Assembly (NCBI RefSeq): GCF_001647285.1
Contig: NZ_LRML01000005.1
Location: 1 to 64,000 of the forward strand
Source of the DNA: Rufibacter roseus
Lineage (GTDB): Bacteria > Bacteroidota > Bacteroidia > Cytophagales > Hymenobacteraceae
Direction: 5' to 3'
Length of the DNA stretch: 64,000 bases
The notes beneath the pieces are model-generated. The model was not told where the DNA came from. It did no database searches and saw only the letters and a program-made list of their open reading frames with translations. Shown one piece after another: positions 8,123-15,524 of this stretch. Position 1 is the stretch's first letter. Each line of letters opens with the position of its first letter. The translations under genes and the position numbers were made by a program.

Positions 8123-8130
8123 TACTTTTG
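8123..8130 (+). promoter_or_regulatory. -7 box for the STAS-like gene
   Basis: TACTTTTG matches TAnnTTTG. It overlaps an in-frame TTG, which argues against using that TTG as the start of the downstream gene. Confidence 0.5.
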
Positions 8131-8184
8131 AAATTTTTTCGTTTAAGTTTGAAGCAGGCAAAGAAGGCGTTGCTACTTAAAATA

Positions 8185-8559
8185 ATGCTCACAACCAGAT
8201 TAGACCAAGATTTACAGGCTGTCATCTCCACCTACAAAGGCTTTCTGAAGCATCAGGAGTTCATGGAAATCTCTTTGGCTACGCTAGACTTAGCCAAAGA
8301 ACATGGCCTGAGCAAGATTTTTGTGGATACAGTGCACTTGAAAGTAATGCTGCAGGAGAGCCAACAATGGATAAACCAGGTTTGGTTTGGGAAAGCCAAG
8401 CAAGTGGGAATTCGGCACATGGCCTTTCTAATACCAGAAGACATCTTCGGCAGAATGAGCATGGAAGCCACGAACAAACAAGCTTTGCAGGAGGGCGCTA
8501 TTGAGATTAAATACTTTGACAAGGTAGAAGAAGCACGCCAGTGGCTAAAAAGCGCGTAG
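8185..8559 (+). CDS. STAS/SpoIIAA-like domain protein (paralogue 1)
   Basis: A 124-residue protein from the ATG at 8185. An in-frame TTG at 8128 overlaps the -7 box and is rejected. The alternating beta-alpha pattern and the C-terminal 'FDKVEEARQWLK' helix resemble SpoIIAA/STAS-like proteins of Bacteroidota. The protein at 51523-51957 has the same layout (central HMAFLIPED versus HVAYLLTPA, and a C-terminal EALHWLKK). No catalytic motif is visible. A role as a small signalling or binding module is an inference. Confidence 0.65.
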   Translation: MLTTRLDQDLQAVISTYKGFLKHQEFMEISLATLDLAKEHGLSKIFVDTVHLKVMLQESQQWINQVWFGKAKQVGIRHMAFLIPEDIFGRMSMEATNKQALQEGAIEIKYFDKVEEARQWLKSA

Positions 8560-8574
8560 TCAATAAGCCATAAT

Positions 8575-8617
8575 AAAACAGAGAAGGCCACTGAATATCA
8601 GTGGCCTTCTCTGTTTT
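8575..8617. terminator. Bidirectional terminator between convergent genes
   Basis: A perfect 20-bp stem (AAAACAGAGAAGGCCACTGA and its complement) with a 3-nt loop. It serves the STAS-like gene and the PfkB kinase gene. Confidence 0.85.
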
Positions 8618-8626
8618 ATGCCTTCT

Positions 8627-8662
8627 GTTTTGAGCTTGTTTTCAGAAAAACAGGCTCAAAAT
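8627..8662. repeat. Family A palindrome, copy 6
   Basis: A 36-nt copy in a tail-to-tail gap, 10 nt past the minus-strand kinase stop. The arms share the compensated GAG/CTC variant. Confidence 0.8.
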
Positions 8663-8671
8663 GACTATAAA

Positions 8672-9595
8672 TTAACCGCGCTGTGGCTGAAAGTTCACCA
8701 ATTTCACAAACTCCAGTACGCGCTGTACCACCTCATCAGGCTGCAGGTCTACTAAACGCTCAGTTCCGAACTGCTCTACGCAGAAAGACGCCATGGCCGA
8801 ACCATGAATTACGGCGCGCTTCATGTTCTCAAAGCTAATGTCATCGGTAGAAGCCAGGTAGCCAATAAAGCCACCGGCAAAAGTGTCACCGGCACCGGTT
8901 GGGTCAAAAACTTCCTCTAGCGGCAAAGCCGGCGCGAAGAACACTTCTTCCCCGTGGAACAACAGCGCACCGTGTTCACCTTTTTTAATGATGAGGTACT
9001 TCGGCCCCATGGCCATGATTTTTTTGGCGGCTTTCACCAAAGAATATTCTTTACTCAGCTGGCGAGCTTCTTCGTCATTGATGCTGAGTACGTCTACCAT
9101 GCCAATGGTTTGCACCAACTCATCATAAGCAATGTCCATCCAGAAATTCATGGTATCCATTACCACCAGTTTAGGGCGGTTTTTCAGGCGCTCAATTACT
9201 TGGCGCTGTACCTTCGGGGCAAGGTTGCCCAGCATGAGGTATTGGCAGTCTTGGTAGCTTTCAGGAATAATCGGGTCGAAATCTCCTAGCACGTTCAGCT
9301 CAGTGACCAGCGTCTCGCGGCTGTTCATGTCATTGAAGTACCGGCCAGACCAGAAGAACGACTTTTCGTTTTCCTTTATCTGCAGCCCGTCTGTGTTGAT
9401 GCCTTTGCTCTGCATCATCTCAATGTCAGACTTCAGGAAGTCGCCGCCCACCACACTTACCAGATTCACTGGCTGCACAAAATTGGCCGCCGACAAGGAG
9501 ATGAACGTTCCGGCACCGCCGATGATTTTATCCCGTTTCCCGAACGGAGTTTCCAGGGCATCAAACGCCACCGACCCAATTACTAATAGACTCAT
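8672..9595 (-). CDS. PfkB family sugar/nucleoside kinase
   Basis: A 307-residue ribokinase-fold kinase that transfers the ATP gamma-phosphate to a sugar or nucleoside hydroxyl. The N-terminal substrate motif GGAGTF is at 26-31. The C-terminal signature DPTGAGDTFAGGF is at 231-243, with Asp237 as the expected base and GAGD as the anion hole. The lid strand SFFWSGRYF is typical. The substrate cannot be told from sequence. The gene is monocistronic, ending at the 8575-8617 hairpin and preceded by degenerate TATCAAGTAGC-type repeats. Confidence 0.88.
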   Translation of the reverse strand: MSLLVIGSVAFDALETPFGKRDKIIGGAGTFISLSAANFVQPVNLVSVVGGDFLKSDIEMMQSKGINTDGLQIKENEKSFFWSGRYFNDMNSRETLVTELNVLGDFDPIIPESYQDCQYLMLGNLAPKVQRQVIERLKNRPKLVVMDTMNFWMDIAYDELVQTIGMVDVLSINDEEARQLSKEYSLVKAAKKIMAMGPKYLIIKKGEHGALLFHGEEVFFAPALPLEEVFDPTGAGDTFAGGFIGYLASTDDISFENMKRAVIHGSAMASFCVEQFGTERLVDLQPDEVVQRVLEFVKLVNFQPQRG

Positions 9596-9615
9596 GTTCT
9601 TTCAATTATGTGTGA

Positions 9616-9750
9616 CCTGTATCAAGTAGCAGGTATCACGTAGCACGACATATTTTACTTTACTCAAAGGTAAAAGTACCTATTCTATACAAGTATTGTT
9701 TCTCCTGGCTTAAATCTTGAAACCTGATATGCGCTACTTGATACTGACAA
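9616..9750. repeat. Inverted arms TATCAAGTAGC / GCTACTTGATA
   Basis: The left arm at 9616-9651 and right arm at about 9722-9750 are short, partly inverted copies (ATCAAGTAGC against GCTACTTGAT). They sit between the kinase gene and tRNA-His. Confidence 0.5.
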
Positions 9751-9762
9751 CTGTCCGAAAAC

Positions 9763-9794
9763 AAAAAAAGCCCCTGAAAAATCAGGAGCTTTTT
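9763..9794 (-). terminator. Terminator of tRNA-His
   Basis: A stem AAAAAGCTCCTGA / TCAGGGGCTTTTT on the minus strand starts directly after the tRNA 3' end and ends in a run of seven T. Confidence 0.8.
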
Positions 9795-9796
9795 GG

Positions 9797-9869
9797 GTGG
9801 CCGATGGGGCTCGAACCCACGACTTCCAGAATCACAATCTGGTGCTCTAACCAACTGAACTACGGCCAC
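9797..9869 (-). tRNA. tRNA-His (GTG anticodon)
   Basis: The minus strand folds as a complete cloverleaf. The acceptor is GTGGCCG / CGGCCAC, the anticodon stem CCAGA / TCTGG carries a TTGTGAT loop (anticodon GTG), and the T-arm contains GTTCGAGC. The bases just outside (G at 9870, C at 9796) give the G-1:C73 pair that marks tRNA-His. CCA is not encoded. A -7 box lies at 9885-9892. Confidence 0.97.
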
Positions 9870-9884
9870 CGTGTAATTGGAGAG

Positions 9885-9915
9885 CAAAAGTAGTGGGTTT
9901 GGATATTCAATGCAA
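9885..9915 (-). promoter_or_regulatory. Promoter of tRNA-His
   Basis: The minus strand reads TACTTTTG at 9885-9892 and TTG at 9913-9915, spaced 20 nt, matching the Bacteroidota -7/-33 consensus. Transcription would start about 10 nt before the tRNA. Confidence 0.6.
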
Positions 9916-9976
9916 GTGTAAGAGCGGAATTTTTATATGTTTTTTTCACCTTTTACATAATCCCCTGACGATGTAC

Positions 9977-10384
9977 TCATTTTAACTGCTCCTCCAAATT
10001 CACTTCGTCTACTTTCATATCTACTGGACAATAATGACCATATGCCCGCTTCCGATGAAGCTCTACAGCCTCTTGCTCTTGGTCTGATAAAGTTCTCCAG
10101 AGCCGCTTTGCTTCTGACACATGCCAATTGTAGAGCGTTTTACCTGAATCAATGTCATGAATTTTCTTGAAATCATTGGGCAGAAGCTTCCATTTTACAA
10201 AGTAAGAGAAAGACGAATGTGGTTCGTAAAAAGCATGAACCCACATTGTACTGCACTCAGGGCATTGTTCTAGATTGATAAAATTGCCTGCCTCCAGCAC
10301 ATTTAACTCCAACTGAGAGCTGCCCGGCCCCCAAATGCTTCTTTTATCTGATTCGCAGGTAGTACAGCAAATATCTATCATCAA
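9977..10384 (-). CDS. Hypothetical protein with two Cys pairs (possible zinc site)
   Basis: A 135-residue soluble protein. CCTTCESD near the N-terminus and QCPECSTMWVHAFY at about 41-54 form two CxxC knuckles, suggesting a zinc ribbon. The rest is charged and aromatic, with a helical segment near 90-115. No family is recognised. There is no signal peptide. The next upstream gene on this strand is a small membrane protein 59 nt away, so they may be co-transcribed. Confidence 0.6.
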   Translation of the reverse strand: MMIDICCTTCESDKRSIWGPGSSQLELNVLEAGNFINLEQCPECSTMWVHAFYEPHSSFSYFVKWKLLPNDFKKIHDIDSGKTLYNWHVSEAKRLWRTLSDQEQEAVELHRKRAYGHYCPVDMKVDEVNLEEQLK

Positions 10385-10443
10385 AGGATTCTAGCCTATT
10401 AAGGTCTAAATTAACAATACCTGCGCCACCTGAATCAAAACAG

Positions 10444-10656
10444 TTAATTTGATACAAAATAAATGACTAAATAATCAAGCAACATCAGGAAAATCACACC
10501 ACCTGCAGTCCAAAAGAAATATAAAAAAGATTTTGCTTTCAAATTAGGAGTTCCTTTCACAAGACCTGAGATTGAAGACCAAAAAATAAACCCAAACCCA
10601 ATCAGAAATACTAAAACTTTTAAAAAGGTTAAAGTAGCAAGTAACTCCGCTCTCAT
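10444..10656 (-). CDS. Small membrane protein, two transmembrane segments
   Basis: A 70-residue protein with hydrophobic stretches at about 8-28 and 45-67 separated by a short basic loop (KGTPNLKAKS). It begins only 10 nt after the dihydroorotase stop on the same strand, so it is probably in that transcript. No family is recognised. Confidence 0.6.
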   Translation of the reverse strand: MRAELLATLTFLKVLVFLIGFGFIFWSSISGLVKGTPNLKAKSFLYFFWTAGGVIFLMLLDYLVIYFVSN

Positions 10657-10666
10657 CTTTAATTTA

Positions 10667-12007
10667 CTACCTGCTAAACATCACTCGCTCTCCACGCTTA
10701 CTCTCATCAAACTGGCCATTCTTATAAGCCAAGTGCCCAGATACAATAGTATGTGTCACCACGCCCGGCAACTCCTGCCCTTCCAGCGGAGACCAGCCGC
10801 ACTTGTAGTGAATATTATTCTTGGCAACAGCTTGAGTTTGCTCCAGGTCTACCAACACCAAGTCAGCCCAGTAGCCTTCTCTAATGAACCCACGCTTTTC
10901 TACCTGAAAACAGATGGCCGGAGCATGACACATTTTCTCCACCACCCTTTCCAAAGGAATTTTGCCTTGCTTGTAAAACGCCAGCATGACCTGCAGTGAG
11001 TGCTGAACCAGCGGTAAGCCTGATGGAGCTCCTTTGTAAGTATTGGCCTGCTTTTCCTCCCAGGTGTGAGGGGCATGGTCGGTGGCAATGATGTCTAGTC
11101 TATTGTCTAGCAACCCCTGAAACAGCGCCTGTTTGTGCCTTGCCTCTTTAATGGCCGGGTTACATTTAATCTGGCTGCCCAGCGTTTCATATTGAGCAGC
11201 GTCAAACCAAAGATGGTGCACGCACACTTCGGCGGTGATTCGTTTCTGCTCTAGTGGAACATCGTTCCGGAACAGGGCCAGTTCTTCTTCGGTGCTGATG
11301 TGCAGAATGTGCAGGCGCGTGTTGTGTTTTTTGGCCAGCTCCACCGCCATGCTGGATGATTTGTAGCAAGCCTCCACATTCCGGATAAGCGGGTGCGCAC
11401 TCATAGGAATATTGCCCTCGCCGTACTCTTCGGTAAACCGCTGGGTAGTGGCTCTAATAGTGGCCTCGTCCTCGCAGTGCGTGGCAATAAGCATAGGCGA
11501 CTGCTTGTAAATAGCCTCCAGCGTTTCTGGGTTATCTACCAGCATGTTGCCTGTGCTGGAGCCCATAAACAACTTTATGCCACAAACAGTACGCGGGTCG
11601 GTCTTCAGGATTTCCTCCAGATTGTCATTGGTGCCACCCATGAAGAACGAGTAATTGGCCAACGATTTTTGCGCCGCTGTGTCATATTTTTGCTGCAGCA
11701 GCTCCTGCGTAGTAGCGTTGGGCACCGTGTTCGGCATCTCCATAAACGTAGTCACGCCACCGGCCACGGCTGCTCTGGGCTCTGTGTACAAATCAGCTTT
11801 GTGGGTAAGGCCTGGGTCACGGAAATGAACCTGATCATCAATAATACCCGGCAGCAGGTACTGACCTTGAGCATCTATTACCGTGTCGGCAACTGAGTTC
11901 AGGTTTTGACCAATGGTGTGGATGAGGCCATCTTTGACAAACACATCAGAAGTGGTGATCTGACCTTCGTTGACTAGTTGGGCGTTTTTGATGAGGATGC
12001 TGTTCAT
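10667..12007 (-). CDS. pyrC: Dihydroorotase
   Basis: A 446-residue amidohydrolase that cyclises carbamoyl-aspartate to dihydroorotate in pyrimidine synthesis. I start at ATG 12007 (MNSILIKNAQ); the longer frame has no homologous N-terminus. Metal-site motifs are GIIDDQVHFRDPG at 54-66, GIKLFMGSSTG (carbamylated Lys candidate), THCEDE, HILHIST and ATDHAPH. The first His of the usual HxH motif is Gln59 here, while His61 is kept. This may be typical of the Bacteroidota enzyme. A tail near the C-terminus (GQELPGVV) is normal for the family. Confidence 0.9.
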   Translation of the reverse strand: MNSILIKNAQLVNEGQITTSDVFVKDGLIHTIGQNLNSVADTVIDAQGQYLLPGIIDDQVHFRDPGLTHKADLYTEPRAAVAGGVTTFMEMPNTVPNATTQELLQQKYDTAAQKSLANYSFFMGGTNDNLEEILKTDPRTVCGIKLFMGSSTGNMLVDNPETLEAIYKQSPMLIATHCEDEATIRATTQRFTEEYGEGNIPMSAHPLIRNVEACYKSSSMAVELAKKHNTRLHILHISTEEELALFRNDVPLEQKRITAEVCVHHLWFDAAQYETLGSQIKCNPAIKEARHKQALFQGLLDNRLDIIATDHAPHTWEEKQANTYKGAPSGLPLVQHSLQVMLAFYKQGKIPLERVVEKMCHAPAICFQVEKRGFIREGYWADLVLVDLEQTQAVAKNNIHYKCGWSPLEGQELPGVVTHTIVSGHLAYKNGQFDESKRGERVMFSR

Positions 12008-12043
12008 GGGGCTAAGATAAAACCGGCGAGTGGAAAGTTTTTT

Positions 12044-12079
12044 GTTTTTGTGCTGATTTTCTGGAAACAGGTTAAAAAC
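12044..12079. repeat. Family A palindrome, copy 7 (degenerate)
   Basis: Exactly 36 nt from GTTTT to AAAAC with the inner TTTTCTGGAAACAGG intact but a worn left arm. It sits in the head-to-head pyrC / helicase gap. Confidence 0.6.
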
Positions 12080-12091
12080 GGATGTTGGCAT

Positions 12092-12127
12092 AGACACTCG
12101 CAGGACTGGAAGACACTGCGAGGTCTT
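12092..12127. repeat. Family I repeat, copy 1 (AGACAC...GGTCTT)
   Basis: A 36-nt unit with AGACAC repeated twice and the pair TCGCAG / CTGCGA. It matches 49401-49436, where the pair is TAGCAG / CTGCTA, so the base change is compensated. Confidence 0.65.
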
Positions 12128-12217
12128 TTGAGCAGGCGGTAAGACTGTAGCATTTCTAACTTGCTTTCACAAAACCAGCACAAAAACGTAAAAGAGAAAG
12201 ACCAACATTCAATTACG

Positions 12218-12225
12218 TACCTTTG
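12218..12225 (+). promoter_or_regulatory. -7 box TACCTTTG abutting the helicase start
   Basis: TACCTTTG ends 5 nt before the ATG at 12231. With the usual 5-7-nt spacing, transcription would begin at or next to the start codon, giving a leaderless mRNA. No clear -33 TTG is seen. Confidence 0.55.
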
Positions 12226-12230
12226 CTGTA

Positions 12231-13688
12231 ATGATAGAAGAAGAAAACGAAAATCTTGCCCCTGAGCAGGACGAAACTATACCCGCAGAACCAACTGCAG
12301 AAACAGAATCAGCCGAGACAGAAGAGCTTGAAAGTGAACCTCAGCCCAGCTTTGACGATTTCAAGCTAAACAAGCAGTTACTAAACGCCATTGCGGAACT
12401 AGGTTTTGAGAAACCTACGCCGGTGCAGACCCAGACTATTCCGCTGGCGCTGGCGGGGCATGACGTGATGGGCATTGCGCAGACAGGCACTGGCAAAACA
12501 GCCGCCTATGTATTGCCACTGCTCATGAAAGTAAAATACGCGCAGGGTCACCACCCTAGAGCCTTGATATTGGCCCCTACCCGCGAGCTGGTACTACAGA
12601 TTGAGGAGAACATCCAGAAGTTCAGCGCCTATCTAGACGTACGCATCGTGGGTATATTTGGCGGCGTGGGACCAAAATCCCAGATTGAGCGCATTCAGGC
12701 AGGGGTTGATATTCTGGTGGCCACCCCCGGACGCCTCATGGACATTTACCGTAAAGGCGAACTCATTTTGAAAGAACTGAAAACGCTGGTGCTGGACGAG
12801 GCCGACAAGATGATGGACATGGGCTTTATGCCGCAGATCCGCCAGTTACTTGAAATCATTCCGCGCAAGCGACAGAACCTACTTTTCTCGGCTACCATGC
12901 ATGAGCGGGTACATACTCTGTCTGAGGAGTTTCTGGAATTCCCGATGGTGATTGAAGTAACCCCGCAGGCTACGCCCGTGACCACCGTGAGCCAGAAGCT
13001 GTACCGCGTGCCTAACCTCCGCACTAAAATTGGCCTGCTGGAACATCTGTTTCATGACAAGGAGGCATTTAACCGCGTGCTTATTTTCACCCGCTCCAAA
13101 ACCAACGCAGACAATGTTAGCTCGTTCCTGGACCGTAAAGGCGAGGGAGGCGTGCGGGTGGTGCATGGCAACAAGGGCCAGAATACACGCATTAACGCCG
13201 TAGAGGCCTTTAGAGAAGGCGAGGTTCGTTATTTGGTTGCCACCGATGTAGCCGCCCGTGGCATTGACATCAGCGGGGTGAGCCACGTGATTAATTTTGA
13301 TGTGCCTATTATTTACGAGGACTACGTGCACCGCATAGGCCGTACGGGCAGGGCCGAGCAGACTGGCGCTTCTATCACTTTCGCCAATGAGGCAGAGATA
13401 TACCACATCCGGCGCATTGAGAAGCTGATCAAGATGCAGATTCCGGAAGACCCTCTGCCTGAGGAGGTGGAAGTATTCAAAACGCCTTATGAGGAACAGC
13501 AGGAAATAGACAAAGAAATAGACAACCAAAAGAAGAGGGCGAACCCAGAATTCAAAGGCGCTTTCCATGAGAAGAAGTCACTTCCGCCACGTGAGAATAT
13601 TGGCAAAGGCGCCAAAACTCGTGACAGAAAGAAAGCTGGCTGGAAAAAGACTAAATCTGGCGGTGCCAGCAAGCGCAAAAGCAGATAA
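12231..13688 (+). CDS. DEAD-box ATP-dependent RNA helicase (RhlE-like)
   Basis: A 485-residue RNA helicase. After an acidic N-terminal extension of about 40 residues rich in Glu, the core shows all motifs: the Q motif KPTPVQTQTIP, motif I AQTGTGKT, Ia PTRELVLQ, Ib TPGRL, DEAD, SAT, ARGIDI and HRIGRTGRA. The C-terminal tail (about 425-485) is Lys/Arg-rich, as in cold-shock or ribosome-assembly helicases, and could bind RNA. It has a -7 box directly before the ATG. A family A palindrome and a strong hairpin follow. Confidence 0.93.
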   Translation: MIEEENENLAPEQDETIPAEPTAETESAETEELESEPQPSFDDFKLNKQLLNAIAELGFEKPTPVQTQTIPLALAGHDVMGIAQTGTGKTAAYVLPLLMKVKYAQGHHPRALILAPTRELVLQIEENIQKFSAYLDVRIVGIFGGVGPKSQIERIQAGVDILVATPGRLMDIYRKGELILKELKTLVLDEADKMMDMGFMPQIRQLLEIIPRKRQNLLFSATMHERVHTLSEEFLEFPMVIEVTPQATPVTTVSQKLYRVPNLRTKIGLLEHLFHDKEAFNRVLIFTRSKTNADNVSSFLDRKGEGGVRVVHGNKGQNTRINAVEAFREGEVRYLVATDVAARGIDISGVSHVINFDVPIIYEDYVHRIGRTGRAEQTGASITFANEAEIYHIRRIEKLIKMQIPEDPLPEEVEVFKTPYEEQQEIDKEIDNQKKRANPEFKGAFHEKKSLPPRENIGKGAKTRDRKKAGWKKTKSGGASKRKSR

Positions 13689-13690
13689 TT

Positions 13691-13720
13691 TGATTGGTGA
13701 TTGTTAGTTGTTGATTGTTT
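13691..13720. repeat. Family E repeat (TTGATTGTTGATTG type), single arm
   Basis: A low-complexity TTGATTGGTGATTGTTAG-like stretch just past the helicase stop. Relatives are at 20329-20440 and 49344-49384. Confidence 0.5.
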
Positions 13721-13729
13721 AGGAAATGT

Positions 13730-13765
13730 ATTTTTGGCCTCTTTTCATAAAAATAGGCCAAAAAC
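13730..13765. repeat. Family A palindrome, copy 8
   Basis: A 36-nt copy whose arms read TTTTTGGCCT / AGGCCAAAAA, a fully compensated variant. It overlaps the outer edge of the next terminator hairpin. Confidence 0.78.
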
Positions 13766-13804
13766 AACAAGAGCCGCGGGTCTTCTCTCGCGGCTCTTGT
13801 TGTT
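13763..13804. terminator. Bidirectional terminator, helicase / SH3 gene
   Basis: A perfect 16-bp stem AACAACAAGAGCCGCG and its complement with a 10-nt loop, T-rich on both sides, between convergent genes. Confidence 0.85.
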
Positions 13805-13808
13805 TTTG

Positions 13809-14324
13809 CTAATTACAAGTAGTGTACGGGTTGGAACATTGCGCCTCGGGCGATAGCCAACCTTGTATGACCCGGCCATTCATATTCAACTTCACCCGCA
13901 CCCATCCTTCATTGATAGAGGTTACTTCTAAAAAATTGCTTACCCGTTCAGATGCCACAACGCTCACCCCAGCATAGGTACTTGGCTCTTTATATAATGT
14001 CAATGGAGTGGCTGCATCATAGTCTCTGGCGTATGTTCCAATATGCTTTCCCTTCTTTATCCAGCCTTTATAAGATTTGCCAGATACTGCAAAAGAAACA
14101 GCGGCAAAATAAAAGTTAGAGGTTTGCTGAGTGACAGACAACAATATAAAATCTTCAGCCTCTACATCATGCGCAACAGTAGTTACCAAGTTTCCTTCTG
14201 GCTTCTCATAAACGCGAATAGTTTCTGTATAATCCGGATTAACCAGTAACTCGCAAGGCTTCTGAATGATAGCAGTCCTGAAAGGAAGAAAACTGAGAAC
14301 TAAGAGGAAGTAGAAGATATTCAT
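13809..14324 (-). CDS. Secreted protein with bacterial SH3-like repeats
   Basis: A 171-residue protein with a signal peptide at about 1-20. Two SH3b-like units follow: about 30-90, with VYEKPEGNLVTTV and KGWIKKGKHIG, and about 100-165, with LTLYKEPSTYAGVSVV and QGWLSPEAQC. Each pairs a 'short strand plus Pro' start with a Gly-Trp-(I/L) end, the SH3b pattern used to bind cell-wall peptides. Cys25 and the C-terminal Cys residues could form a disulphide. The role is unknown. It lies 17 nt from the next minus-strand gene. Confidence 0.65.
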   Translation of the reverse strand: MNIFYFLLVLSFLPFRTAIIQKPCELLVNPDYTETIRVYEKPEGNLVTTVAHDVEAEDFILLSVTQQTSNFYFAAVSFAVSGKSYKGWIKKGKHIGTYARDYDAATPLTLYKEPSTYAGVSVVASERVSNFLEVTSINEGWVRVKLNMNGRVIQGWLSPEAQCSNPYTTCN

Positions 14325-14340
14325 GATACTTGTGCCTACT

Positions 14341-14799
14341 TTACTTTAAAAACTCCAGGAAAGGCAGGTGCTTTAGCTGGAATACTATTAGGGTTAAGGC
14401 GAAACCCCAGAAAAGGGCGCTCCAGAGCATATGCCCCATAATCCGGGTTTTGGCTACTCCAAACACAGTGGCCAGCACCGTGCCCCCAATAGGTGTTAAA
14501 ATCAACGGCGTTAGAAAAGCAATACCAGGCATACCAAACCGGCGCCACACCTTTACTACTCTACGCGTTTTCTTACTGAAGATGGGTTTGTTTTTGGCTC
14601 TCCGCCTGCGCACATAATAGCGGTGCGCGGTATTACCCAGCAAAGAGAAAACAACGACACTGCTCATCATGCCAGCAACGGTGAGTCCAAAAGTCTCCAG
14701 AAAAGATAGCCCTGTGGAAATGCCGGCCAAAGGACCTCCAATGAATTTGATTGTACTCAGCAGATAAACCGAAAAGTATTTTAGTAACTCACCGCCCAT
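14341..14799 (-). CDS. Multi-spanning membrane protein (PF06695-like small exporter family?)
   Basis: A 152-residue protein with three to four hydrophobic segments (about 10-30, 36-58, 90-115 and 122-142). A basic loop RRRRAKNKPIFSKKTRR separates the halves, followed by WRRFGMPGIAFLTPLILTPI. The FG.PG..F..P..P.GG pattern recalls SNARE-associated/VTT and small multidrug-export families, but the assignment is weak. It is followed after 16 nt by the SH3 protein gene on the same strand. Confidence 0.55.
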   Translation of the reverse strand: MGGELLKYFSVYLLSTIKFIGGPLAGISTGLSFLETFGLTVAGMMSSVVVFSLLGNTAHRYYVRRRRAKNKPIFSKKTRRVVKVWRRFGMPGIAFLTPLILTPIGGTVLATVFGVAKTRIMGHMLWSALFWGFALTLIVFQLKHLPFLEFLK

Positions 14800-14864
14800 A
14801 TTTTCTTTTCTTCCTGAGTAACGTGCTTATCAATACGGAATTTGCTGAGAGGGCGATAAGACAA

Positions 14865-15524
14865 TTATTTCTTCGCGCCGAAGGCCAGATCACCGGCGTC
14901 ACCAAGTCCTGGTACAATATAGGCGTTCTCATTCAGGCGTTCATCTAAGGCGCCCACCCATAGTTCTGCCTCCGGTATTTCCTGTTGTAAATGCGCCGCT
15001 CCCTCAGGGCTGGCAATAATGGCGGCAATAATAATTCGCTTGGGGGTACCAAATCTCAGCATGTCTCGGTACGTGAGCACCAAAGACTTACCAGTGGCCA
15101 GCATGGGGTCTACCAGAATGAGCACTTTGTCTTGCAGGTTGGGGGCGGCCATGTAATCTAAGTGCACCGCCAGCTGCCGTTCACCATCTCCTTCTACTCT
15201 ATAGGCACCCACGAAGGCGCAGGTGGCTTGGTCAAAGTAATTCATGAACCCCTGATGGAAAGGCAAGCCCGCCCGTAGCACCGTGGCTAGCACCGGAAAT
15301 TCGGTGAGCAGCGTTTGCTGCGTCTGGGCCAGGGGCGTCTGGATAGTCTTTTCGGCAAACTCCAGCGTTTCAGAGATTTTATACGCCATCACTTCGCCCA
15401 AACGCTCCAGGTTGCGCCGGAACCGCAGACTATCTTTCTGCACCGTAACATCGCGCAGCTCAGATATAAAATGATTGGCTAACGAAGGCGTTTGCGTAAG
15501 GATGTGAAGACGTTTCGGGTCCAT
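14865..15524 (-). CDS. upp: Uracil phosphoribosyltransferase
   Basis: A 219-residue salvage enzyme that makes UMP from uracil and PRPP. The PRPP loop ILVDPMLATGKS is at about 138-149. TVLRAGLPFHQGF and the C-terminal uracil-binding YIVPGLGDAGD are both present. The ATG at 15524 lies inside the upstream FemAB-like gene, whose stop is at 15479, so the two overlap by 46 nt in different frames. No internal ATG would restore a full-length enzyme, so the overlap looks real and suggests coupled translation. Confidence 0.95.
   Translation of the reverse strand: MDPKRLHILTQTPSLANHFISELRDVTVQKDSLRFRRNLERLGEVMAYKISETLEFAEKTIQTPLAQTQQTLLTEFPVLATVLRAGLPFHQGFMNYFDQATCAFVGAYRVEGDGERQLAVHLDYMAAPNLQDKVLILVDPMLATGKSLVLTYRDMLRFGTPKRIIIAAIIASPEGAAHLQQEIPEAELWVGALDERLNENAYIVPGLGDAGDLAFGAKK

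Noticed and set aside
9660-9887. A 75-codon minus-strand reading frame
   Set aside because: It runs across tRNA-His and its terminator; it is a translation of RNA-gene sequence.
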